Assembly (NCBI GenBank): GCA_947311845.1
Contig: CAMZMU010000111.1
Location: forward strand, 17,998,737 to 18,062,736
Direction of reading: 5' to 3'
DNA from: Poa pratensis
Taxonomy: Eukaryota; Streptophyta; Magnoliopsida; Poales; Poaceae
DNA length: 64,000 nt
Below the pieces are notes generated by a model. The model had not been told where the DNA came from. It searched no databases and saw nothing but the letters and a program-made list of their open reading frames with translations. Made by a program: the position numbers and the translations under genes. Shown here in pieces: positions 13,190 to 25,100 of the stretch. Numbering within the stretch: the stretch's first letter is position 1; every line of letters begins with the position of its first letter.

Positions 13190-16100
13190 ATGCCGGAGAC
13201 AGAGAGGAAGGGTTGGAGCAGAGTCGGCGTGAACGCAGTCGGGGACGGGCAGAGCTGCGGAGTTCTCGACCTGCATGTCAGGGAGCACCCCACGGCAGCG
13301 GCTTGGACGCGTCCCTCCTCCGCCGCCTCTACGCCGGCCACTTCCTAGGCAGATGGGGTGCACGGTGCGCCGCCGCAACAATCCACCATGGTAGCTAAGC
13401 TTGGTGCAACAATGTTTCAAGCAGTGATGATCGTGTCTGTGTTGCAGCATGTGGGAGTTCTCGGTGGCGCTGTACATGATCCGCATCTGGCCGGGCTCGC
13501 TGCTCTTCGCGGCCATATATGGCGTCGTCGAGTCCTCCTCCGTCGCCGTCTTCGGCCCCATGGTCGGCACCCTCGTCGACAGGCTCACGTACCTGCAGGT
13601 TCGTCAACTATTGCGTTGCTCAGGTTATCAGCACTCTGTTCCCACACCATGAGAGCAATGCTCATTGCTGTTGGGTATTTCATTGCCCGTTGCAGCGCGC
13701 TGAAGGGAGACATCACGGTGGTCCGGCACTACCCCGAGCAGTTCCTGGTGAGCTTCAACCATCCGCACCACTGTGCCCTCGTCGTCAACTTGCAGAGCTT
13801 CCCCTCCGACGGCCTCACCATCCAGGTTCGGCCATGGCGTCTTGAGGCACATGCAGAGAATGTCAACATGAACTACCATGTGCATGTGTGCGTCGAGAAG
13901 CTGCCTCTGTACGCCTGGAACGATGACGCAGTCGCGAAGACTCTTGGCCGGGCCTGCTCCCTCGACTACATCGACGGCCGCTCCGTCCGCAAGGAGAGCA
14001 CGGAGTGGCTCGGGCCTGGGCGTGGACCGACAACCCCAACGCGATTCCGAAGGTGAAGTGGGTCACGCTCCCCGCTCGCAACGCGGTTCCTGGCGAGTCT
14101 CAGGCCCATGGTCGTCGTGGCCTGCGGCACCGCTGCCTTGTCCACCTCGACATCTTGGAGGACCACTCCACCCTCGACGCCAACGGCAACCCGCTGCCGG
14201 CGAGGAACTTCGACTGGAAGCAGGGCGAGGTCGATGGCCGGGGCGTGCAGCCGCGCCGTGATCACCCAAGGAGGCAGGACCGTGGTGGCCGTCGTGATGA
14301 CGACGGCGACCGCGACCGCGACGACCGCCGAAGGAGAGAAGATGGTCGCGGCCGCGACGGGGGACGCAACAAGGAGAGCTGGGGCACTAGGCTGCGCCGG
14401 AGCCTCTCAAGAACGCCGCGCGACGAAGGCAGCAGCCGCCGCCGCTACGCCAGTGGGGACGGCCGTCGCCACGACGCCACTCCGCTTCAGGTGGCCGCCG
14501 CGCTGGAGGACCCTAGGCCCGTGCTGCCCCACGCCTTCACGCCGCAAGCTGCCGACATCACCGAGCCGCAAGATGGTGCCTTCACCGACCTGGACTCTTC
14601 CGATGATGATGCGCCGGCCACGCCTCGCCCGAGCAGGGCCGTGGGGCGCCATGCTTCTCCGCGCTCGATCAGGCGCGCCTCCAGGGACGCTCTCACTCCG
14701 CCCACGTCGCCCACGTCCGTGCTGCCATCATCCTCGCGCTCTTCCAAGACTCCTGTGCTACGCTCCGCCACCTCAAGCATGGTGGCCCTGCCAACGCTGC
14801 TGCTCTGTGCCCCGGACCGCCTGCAGCTGCCGTCGCCGAGTCCGTCTCGCTCGCTTTCGCGCCCACCTGGCTTTGATGCTTCTCCGGTGCAGGTTACGCC
14901 GCCGTTCATCTCCGAGTCTCCTCTGCGTCGCACCCCGGAGCGGGTGCGGGCCGCAGCGGTGCTGCCTGTGCTCGAGGAGGCCCTGTTCCTGCCTTGTGAG
15001 CAGCCGCTGCTTCCCCAGCTTCCCCAGCCGTCGTCGCCTCGTCCACGCCGTCCCTCCAACAGGAGGAAAACCCTGGCTGGGGTGGCCATGACCAGCACTG
15101 GAGGGTTCTCCCTTCGCCGTGTCGACGAGCAGAGCAAGGGCAAGAGCAAGCTCAAGGCCGGCCCTGTTGCGGATGCGGCAGAGACCATGGTGTGCCGTGG
15201 CCTTGGCATCATCTCTGATGGCCAGGTTGTCACCGCGGCGGCTCTCGATGACTTCTCAAGCAAGTTCAAGGACAAGGTTGAGCCAGAGGTGATGCAAAAG
15301 ATCAGGGTGTGTTCAAGGTGGACAGTGCAGAGGACGAAGCTGTGGATGAAGCGCTGATTGGGCACGGAGGAGCCCGTGGCCTCGACATTGAAGCTGATGA
15401 TGAAGCTGATGTCGTTGCAGATGTCTGATCTGCTCCAGATTTGGCTTGTTTGGTCTGTGGGATCTTTAGTTTCCTTTATGTTAGACTTTCTTATTAATCT
15501 GCTGTGTTGGAACGTTAGAGGGCTTAACGATGATGATCGCAAGGCTGTGTGCATGAGACTCTGTCGTCGTCGTCATGCCAGCTTGTATGTTTGCAAGAGA
15601 CTAAGCTGCAATCTGTGTCTGCTACTGATGCTTTTTTCATCGGAGGGAATCGTCTGCGTGGGTATGCTGAGAGGCCGGCTCTTGGTACTAGAGGAGGCAT
15701 ATTGCTCCTGTGGGACGACCAATGCATCCAGGTCTCCGATGTGGTGGTTTCCGAGTTTTGTTTGTCAGCCACCGTGCACGTCATCTACGCCGACTGCGAT
15801 TTCAGAATCACCACCGTCTACGGGCCTACGGCCGCAAATAGAAAAGACGACTTCTTCGCCGAGTTGATTGCCCAAAAGCCCACCGTTGGGACTCGATGGC
15901 TTGTGCTTGGCGACTTCAACCAAATTCACCGTGCTAGGGACAAGAACAAGGCAAATGTGAACCGACGTCGTATCAACCGCTTCCGTGCCGCCTTGCACAC
16001 TTGTGAGCTTAATGAGATCCATCTTCAAAATCGCCGGTTCACTTGGAGCAACGGAAGGCGAGACCCAACCCTTTGCAAGCTTGATGCCGTTTTTTGCAAT

Positions 16101-19100
16101 GCCGAATGGGACCTCCGGTTTGGAACTCATGTGCTTCACGCGCTCTCCTCCTCGCTCTCCGATCATTGCCCCCTTCTCCTTGCCGATGATAGTGGACCGT
16201 TCAAACCGAGAACCTTTCGTTTCGAGAACTTTTGGCTTAGGCTCCCGGGGTTCGATGACGTTGTTAAAGCTTCTTGGGAGGCGCCCATCTCGCACACCGA
16301 GCCCTATCACATTTTGTTTCACAAGTTGAGGAGGCTAGGAGTTTGTCTTTCCAAGTGGTGCCGGTCCTTGTTTCCCAAGCCAAAGTTCTCCTCCATGCAG
16401 CCCTCCTTGTCATTCTTCAACTCGACAAGGCCCAAGAGAACCGGCAACTCTCCCTTGAGGAGCATGCTCTTCATGCTCGCCTCAAGCGCAAGGTGCTTAG
16501 CTTGTCGATCCTTGAGAGGGCTAGGAAGAAGCAATGTTCCCGCTTCGGAATGTAAAAGAGGGGGACGCCAATACAAAATTCTTCCACTTAAAGGTGAATT
16601 GGAGAAGGAGGAAAAATCACATGCATAGGCTAAAGCATAACAATGGGTGGGTCACGGAGCATGAGCACAAGGAGGAGATCATTCATGATCATTTTGCTTC
16701 GGCCCTTGGGAGAGGGGCTCCAAGATCGCATGACTTTAATTGGGATGAACTTCACTTTCACAACCCGGACCTTGAGGATCTTGCCGCACCAATATCGGAG
16801 GAGGAGGTGAAGAATGCTATCCATGCCATGCCTACCGACAAGGCACCCGGACCGGATGGGTTCACGGGAGCTTTTTTCAAAAGGTGTTGGGACATTATCA
16901 AGGTTGATGTCATGAGGGTCATTACCTCCTTTGGTAACCTTCACACCGTCAACTTGCATTGGCTAAACTCCGCCAACGTGGTGCTTCTACCCAAGAAGGA
17001 GGGAGCGGAGGAGATCACCGACTATAGGCCTATTAGCCTAATTCACGCCATTGCGAAGATAATTGCCAAGGTTCTTGCCCTCCGCCTTGGGCCTCTCATG
17101 AACGACTCGTCTCCAACGCTCAAAGTGCTTTCATCAAGAAGAGAAGTATACATGACAACTTTCTATATGTCAAGAATTTGGCTAGGAGGCTTCACAAGAG
17201 CAAGATACCCTCTCTACTCTTCAAGTTGGATATCCGGAAAGCTTTTGATTCGGTCCGTTGGGATTTCATACTTGATCTCCTTCAACGGAGGGGTTTCCCA
17301 AGTCGATTCCGGAATTGGATTGCCGCGCTCTTGTCCACCTCATCTTCGCGCATCCTCCTCAACGGCGTGGCCGGCCTCCCCATTCATCATGGCCGGGGTC
17401 TAAGGCAAGGGGACCCCCTCTCTCCGCTTCTTTTCGTCATTGCCATTGATCCGCTACAACAACTTCTCGAGAAGGCGACCACGCTTGGGTCGCTCCACAA
17501 GATCCGTGGGAGGGGCACCGTCTTGCGGACTTCTCTTTATGCGGATGATGCGGCCATTTTTGTGGCACCTTTCAAGGAGGATATCAAAAATCTCAAGAGC
17601 ATCCTTTACGGTTTTGGTGTGGTGACCGGTCTTTGTACCAATGTCCATAAGAGCTCCGTGGTTCCTATCCAATGTGGCGGCGTCAACCTCGACAACATTC
17701 TCGAGGGTCTTCCGGTCGTGCGGGCATCTTTCCCAATGAGATACCTAGGGCTTCCCCTCTCTATTTGGCAACTACGGTTGGCCGACTTTCAACATCTTGT
17801 GGACAAGTGTGCAAGCAAGGTGCCCCCATGGCACGGTAGATTTTTTACCATGGCCGGCCGGGGCACTATTGTGAAGTCGATCCTGCTTCACAAGCAATCT
17901 ACCACTTAACGCCCTTGTTCATTCCTCCGGGTCTCACCGTCAAGCTTAACAAGATTTACCGTGCCTTCTTTTGGGCGGGTACCGACAAGGCCTCCGGTGG
18001 CAAATGCAAAGTGAATTGGGAAGCCGTGTGTCGTCCCACCGATATGGGTGGTCTTGGGTTCCTCCACACCGAAGGTTTGCGAGGGCGTTGAGGCTTCGTT
18101 GGCCGTGGCTCCTTTGGAAGGACCCCAACAAGATATGGGCCGGTTTGGGCACTCCATGCACATCGGAGGACATGGACCTCTTCTATGCCTCCACAACCAT
18201 CACGATCGGGGACGGGGCAAAGACGCATTTTTGGGAGGCTCCTTGGCTCAACGGGCTCAAGCCAAAGGACATTGCGCCCCTTATTTTCGACGCCTCGTCA
18301 GGAAGAATTGGACCATCCCCCAAGCTTTGCTCAATAATGCTTGGGTCCGGAAGATAAAAATGGACGAGGACTTCACCTGCAGCATGTGTTTGAGTTTGTT
18401 GATCTATGTACGAGGTTGCAAGGTTTCGCTTTTGACGCCACCATAGAAGACTCTATTGTGTGGAATCTCACGCCGGATGGTGAGTACTCCGCTAAGTCCG
18501 CCTACCAAGCGCAATTCTTTGGCACTACCTTCACCGACATGAAGCGGCTTGTTTGGAAAGCTTGGGCGCCTCCCAAGACCAAGCTTTTCGCGTGGCTTGC
18601 TCTCCAAAACCGGCTTTGGACGGCCGATCGTCTTGCCCGTAGGGGTTGGCAAAATTGTGGTCTTTGTCCTCTTTGCAAGGAGACTCCCGAGACGGCGGAC
18701 CACCTTCTTCTTCATTGCCGTTTCACCACTAGGATTTGGTCCCTCTTGAAGGATTGGTTAGGTGTCCAACTTGACCAATCGCGTTGGCCGACGCTCTCTT
18801 TCAAGGCTTGGTGGGAACAAATGTCCGGCTTGGGGTTCCTAACCGCAAGGCGATGGCCTCTCTTGTCCTCTTAACCTCTTGGGAGATTTGGAATGAGAGA
18901 AATGCGAGGGTTTTCCGGAACAAGCACACTTCCTCTCAAGCCATCCTCGCAAAGATCAAGAACGAGGCGAAGATTTGGGTTCTTGCGGGCGCTAAGCGTT
19001 TAGGAGAAATTTTACCGGGAGAGTAGTCCGGTTGTATCTTTATTTCGGTTGTCTTGTTCACCCAACTCTCTCTTAATTAATATAAGGGGCAAAGCTTTTG

Positions 19101-22100
19101 CCCCATAGTTTCTAAAAAAAAAATTAGCGACTTGGTAACTTTTTTTGCTGGAAGAGAGGCGTGGAAATTGTGAACTTACTGGGGGATAAATACTATGTGT
19201 GTCATGTGTTTTCAATGATAAAATCATGTAGCATAGTGCTGATTATATAGAATGGTCTGATAGCTGTCCCTCGCTCAAGGGACTACGTACGTATCTCGGT
19301 AGCATCAATAGGAAAACTCCATATCATGGATGTAGACATGTACTCCCTCCGTTTCAAAATACTTGTCTTTCATTTGTCCAAATTTAGATATACCTATACA
19401 TAAAAACATGTCTAGGTACATCCGAATTTGGACAAATGGAAGACAAGTATTTTAGAACGGAGGGAGTAGTACATATCATGTATACCCCACCTTATAACGC
19501 CTAGAGGTTAGTTTTCGGACAAAACCATGAAGGGGAATATGGCTAATTGGTTGAGTAGTAAGAGTAGTGCTTAAATATTGCAGACATTTCGTCCAGCTTA
19601 ATTGTGATCAAGATAAATAAATAACCTATGTCTATTCCAAAATATAAGATGTCTTAACTTTTTTCTGTTTTGGACGTGTTTTAGTGTATACATTCACTCA
19701 TTTCAATCCGTATATAGTCTAAATTAAAATATCTAAAACATCTTATAATTTGCAACGGAGGGAGTAGTAACTTAGTAAGTAATGGACTGCATCTTATAAT
19801 TGTAATAACGGCACACAAATGTAACATTTTTCAAACTGTTGCTAGCTATGGCGAAGTATGGCCCCCAACTAACAACCCCTTAGGACCAATGTATGCTTGC
19901 AAGCCATAAAATTTGTCCGAACCGCATTGATACGGCAAGAGATTTCTATGACAGCGGAAATCTAAAGAGGTAAACGGCGTGACCCCAAGGGCTCACCACA
20001 GCGATTAGCGAATTCTGGCCGTCGGATCGATCTTTCACAGCGCGATCTGGAGCGTCCGTTGCGGTGGCAGCAACAGTAATTTGCTCCACCGTCGTGGTGT
20101 GCGTTTGCCGGGTCACTGACGGTGGGGCCAGGGCGTCGCCGGTCCCGCTCGACAGGGTCACGACGCGTCGGTCCGTCGGTGCAATTCTACCTCCACAAAT
20201 CCACTGCGCGGACATTTTGCAGAAAAACGCCCGCAAAGGACCTGATCGTAATTTCCGGAAAGGTCGAGGACTTTTTTGCAAAAGTACCCGCAGAGCTCGG
20301 TCCCCTTCCTCTTCCTCTCTCTCCCGCGACGGAAAGTCGCCGCGGCCGCCGCCGCACGCCGCCGGCGCCACGGCCCTCCCCCGACGGATCTACGGACGCC
20401 GGAAGGTTCCCCGTCGCCGCCTCGACCTCCTAGCCTACGCACACGTGCCGGGGCGCCGCGGACGCGCCAGAAACACCGCCGCCGTGCTTGGCTGTGCTCC
20501 GGCGACCTGCCGCGTTTCAGCGCCGCCGGCGGCCGCTCCGGCGACCAAAGTGGGGCAGCGCCGCCAGATCCGGGTTCCCCGTGGCTGCGCGCGTCGAACG
20601 CGCCAATCCTCGCGTGCTGGAACGCGCTGCAGAGGCGGCGCCGTCGCCGGCGGAGCCGCGGCCAGATCCGCGCTCGCCGTCGCTGGCGTCAGCGTGACGA
20701 CCCTGACGTGGGGCCCGCATGGCAGTGAGAGAGAGGGAGAGGGAGGCCGATGCGGTGTGGCAGCCGTGCTGGCTGCTGGGCTTTGGCCCAGTTGGGCCTT
20801 TTTTTTTTTTCCTTTTCTCTTTTTCTTTTCTGAAAACTTTTATAACTTTTGTTTTAAATATCCAATTGAATTCAACCAGTTTCTAAAATTTTGTAAAGAT
20901 CAAAACAGTCATTTTAAATACTTTGGGACCATTTCCAAATTATTTTAAATCTTGGAAAATTTAAATGATTCAAAAAGGCTTAATTGACACCTTTATGTCA
21001 TTTTCTAAAATATGGTTTTAAATTTTTCTTTCGAACTCAAATAATTGACATGGGCGAATTTCAGTTTTTTTAAAACAAACTATTGTTCGTTACATGTTGA
21101 CATGTGGGTCCCACTATCAGATATTTCACAATTACAGGGGAACATGTTGAAATTCCAAAAAAAAAAAACTTCTAATTTCCAATTTAAAAAATTGCAAACT
21201 TATGAAGATTTCCAAACTTTCCTACGCAAGAGTTGCACTCAAAAAACAATACCCAAAAAAAATCACTCACCCAAATTACATGGTTTTGAATTAAAAAAAA
21301 AACTTTGGCCATAGAATTCAAGTGAATAAGTATGCGTTTTCAGTCATTACAAAATTTTTTTAAAAAATAATGAAACGTATAAACATATTCAAACAGCCCG
21401 CAAAAAAAAAAACAACTATTTACAGCACAAAACGAACATATTCGAACTTTTTTAATAGGTAACAAATTGCGGAAAAAACAAATGCACTTGCCCAAACTAC
21501 ATGTGTTTGAAATTAAAAAATCTGTTTAGCTACAAAATTTGCATATTTTACAAATTTAGATGCCTTTCAAACCTAGCCATTTCATAGATGTTAAAAAGAT
21601 TCAAATCCAAATAACTTACCGATTCAACCAATTTCAAAAAAAACTAGACAACCTTTTGGACATAAACTTTTTTCCAACTTTGGTCATATGACATAAATAG
21701 GCAGTGTTTCATTTTGGGGTAATTTTTTTTAACATTCTAATATATTTTCCATGGAGTTATTGATATTATTTTATTGTGTTTTTTATTTCACTTACAAAGA
21801 AAGTTGTCAAATTCAAATGCTCTTCTCACCGAGTGAATTTACTTCACTTCTTGATATACATATGTGATTGGCAGCATCTGATGTCGCTGTGTTCACTGTC
21901 CCAGGAAGGACTGTTAGTATAGCAAGGAGGGTTGTGTTCTTGGTGAGTTTTGAAACTTGGGAAGAAGCTTTTCCTCACGTGATCCTTACTTAACATTACT
22001 TTCAAAATAGATTCCAAACAAGATTTGTTGAATTTTCTAACAACAGATATCCCCCCCCCCCCCCCCCCCCCCCTCAAATATTCTGCAGGTTTTTTTAAAA

Positions 22101-25100
22101 AACAATTTAAAAAGCTAATATATCTTCCTATATAAAATATAGCAAACATATCAGCATGAACACAAAAAAAACATCGACTATTTATGGCGTATGATGAACT
22201 TCCAAATTTCAATATCTTGAAATTCCAAATTCATTTCAAATCTGAGCATTTAATATCTCGGTGCCATGATCTTTTGGTTCGTTGTTTGATGATGTTTTAT
22301 GAAGGTTCATGTACACTAAGTTATATTGTGCATCTGATTCCCACATGTGTAGTCCATCATTTAGAATCTCTCACAATTTAACATTTACATGACGGTGATC
22401 ATCATATGATGCTTCTAATGATGTAACCAATTTTGGACGGAACTTAAATCTCTCTAACTTTACCATTTCTGTTCACAAAATATATTATTTTGTAACAAAC
22501 ACACACAAAGAAAATTATATTCACACAGATATCCATCAAGAGCAATCTACAAAACTTCCCAATTTGAACATTTTTCGAATTCTAAACAATTTTTGAACGT
22601 AAGCTCTCTTTGTATATCAGTAATTTCCAAAATTGCACACTTTTTAGAAAAGGACATTTCCAAATTTGAATTTTAACACACGGGCCGTGCGTTAATTGTG
22701 TCATATTAAGAATGTTTGTTATAGCGTTTTACAAACTGAAAACCAGTGTCAACGGCGGGTGGCGCGCGGCAACGCCGCGCCGGGGGATCTAGTAGAGGTG
22801 AATAGAGCCGTGACTAAGCTTGATGGAAGCCAATCTTCAATGTTGGTCGCGGCGGAAGTGGCTACGATGGTTGCAGTGCTTGGGTGGGAATGGCATAATG
22901 CGGAAGGTCCCGACTCAGCCGCAACCTTTGCTTCCATTTTGAATAGTATTAAATAGAGTAGAAATTGACACGATATAGCACTTTTTTTTTGAACAAAACG
23001 GGCAACATTGCCTCATTTTATTAAAAAAGTAGGAGGGAATTGACCGGTTCATTAGCGGAGAACCGGCCGAAAACCGTTACAAGTGCACCAATGTAGTCAT
23101 GGAACACCACATTGGGCAGACCCGGCCGACCTGGCTACCCACATGGAACACATACGCCGCCGAGGAGAAAAACAGCACCAAGGTCATCATCGAGCGTCAT
23201 CGTCGTCACTCCTCCCCGAGCAAGCGATTCCGACTTTACCTTCGGCGACCACCGACGAAGTCCTCGCCGCAGCCGACGCAGAAAACCATGTCGGCCTATG
23301 CCAAACAGTCGACCCAAAGCGTCGAGGAAGAGGCAGCTCCGACTTCGACGAAGAGCTTCACCGGAGAAAGATGCACACCTTGCACCCACGGAATCCGCGA
23401 GGCCACTGCAGAAAAAGTGGCATCGTTGCCAGCCTGCCCGCCCCGAGACACGCAGCTTCGACTTCACAACTTCACAGCGGGACACAACACGGACTGTCGG
23501 TGACGAAGGACATGCCGCGACTCGGCTCCGCTCGCCACCGTCATCGTTGCCACACAGCTCGCAACGCCACCATAGCACCCAAGACAACGTCAGCCGCTGC
23601 CAACCACGATGTTGTGTGAGCCCAGCCCACGAGCGCGCACACAGGAACCATCATCTTCAAGACGACGCCCTCAAGATGGGAGGCGACAAAGATCGACACC
23701 GTCGTCCGACCCTACACCAACAGGGTCCAGGTCTTCACCCAAAGAGGAGGTCCAAGACTGAGGAGAATCGAGGAGCTCCAAGACGACCCCCTAAGAGGGA
23801 GAACGGCGTCCACGGACGTCGCGTCGTCGGGCTTTCGCCTGGAGCACTCGAGATTCTCCAGCCCCATGCAGCCGGGCCAAGGTGGGAGACCGGCGGCACC
23901 GCCGGCCTGCACACCCACTGATCCAAACACCTCATGCACGACGGCGGCGCAACCATCGCACGGAGCCTTCCAAACCTTCTCCGACCTCGCCCAGACGTAG
24001 CCGTCCCCGCCGCTGCAGCCTCACCAGCACCACCGAGCAGCCCCGCAAGCAGCAGCCCTGCCGGCCACGCCGAACCCCCGCCGCACTAACCTGCCCCCGC
24101 CAGGAGCCAGCACGCCGCCCGCACGGGCCCGCCAGGCCCAGATCGGCCCCGACGGGCCTTAGATCCTGCGCGCGAGCTCCATGCCGTCGCGAGCCTCGCC
24201 GACGGCGCCCTCCGCGCGGCTCCACCGCCGGAGACCAAGCACCAGAGCACCTTCCCCGGATCCGCCGACCCGGCATTCCCAGACCCGGCCGACGACGCCC
24301 CCACGGGCCAGCCTCCACCAGCTCGAGCATGGGAGACCCCCGACTGCCTTTGGCAGCGGGGCCGGCCGCCACCACCGCGGAGGAAGCCGGCGGCGGCAGC
24401 GGCCGAGGGGGCCTGGACGGGGGAGGACTTGCGGCGGCGGGGTTGCGCCCCTGGCGTCGCCTGGGGGGGGGCGACGCGACGGGAGGGTGAAGCTGGGCGT
24501 TTCTTCTCCTAACCATAGCACATATTTTTTGGTCTGACTTAAGTTCAACCTTCCGTCAGTGACTGAATATAGCTGGACCGTACTGCAGGTTTTGGGCCTC
24601 TGGCTGGGAGTTCAAAGCTTATCCTTCATCACAGCGGGAGTCTCAGTAACCGCTCTGCTAGTCTTCCATAACCTGAAAGACACAAGCTTCCGGGTTTTCG
24701 TGGTTCTAGTCGTGGTGACCAACGTGTCGGGCGCGCTCGCGGCGCTCTCAAGTCTCGCCGGCACCATACTGATCGAGCGAGAATGGTATGGAGAGACCAC
24801 CTATGTTCATCAATAGCACAACGTGGAGATATCATTATATGCTCGATGCGTGCATGCAGGGTGGTGGTGATTTGCAGCGGGCATCCGGTGGCGGTGCTGA
24901 CCAAGATCAACTCTGTGATCCGGAGGATCGACCTGATCTGCAAGCTGCTGGCGCCGATGCTGTCCGGGTTCATGATCAGCTTCGTATCGACGCAGGCCTC
25001 CGCGGTGGCGCTGGCGCTGTGGAACGTGGCCTCTGTGGGGCTGCAGTATTGGCTCCTGGTCTCGGTATACAACGGCGTGCACGCTCTCGGCGAAAACGAC

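Larger units (their letters stand above)
13690..19123 (+). mobile_element. 5'-truncated, frameshifted L1-like LINE inside ferroportin intron 2
   Basis: Runs from a partial ORF1 (DUF4283-like, about 13696-15357, with the phrase [20 protein letters not shown] and an RD-rich tail) through ORF2 (about 15501-19026) to a short 3' UTR and poly-A at 19114-19123. ORF2 shows an endonuclease domain ([28 protein letters not shown]), a reverse transcriptase ([32 protein letters not shown], catalytic YADD near 17537-17548) and a C-terminal zf-RVT zinc-binding block (CPLC...HLLLHC near 18667-18720). The frame changes several times (near 14010, 15580, 16380, 16540, 17115, 17900), so it is not active. The 5' boundary is approximate and no TSD was found. 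Same strand as the host gene. Confidence 0.88.

Noticed and set aside
14005..15357. 450-residue ORF as an independent host gene in the ferroportin intron
   Set aside because: The flanking DUF4283-like text and the downstream endonuclease-RT make it ORF1 of the LINE.
13690..19130. A TSD for the large LINE
   Set aside because: The sequence after its poly-A (ATTAGCGACTTGG) was not found near the 5' boundary, so no TSD is claimed.
23083..24537. Several long ORFs on both strands in the reverse retroposon
   Set aside because: GC-rich composition keeps many frames open; no recognisable domain, and the frames overlap each other.
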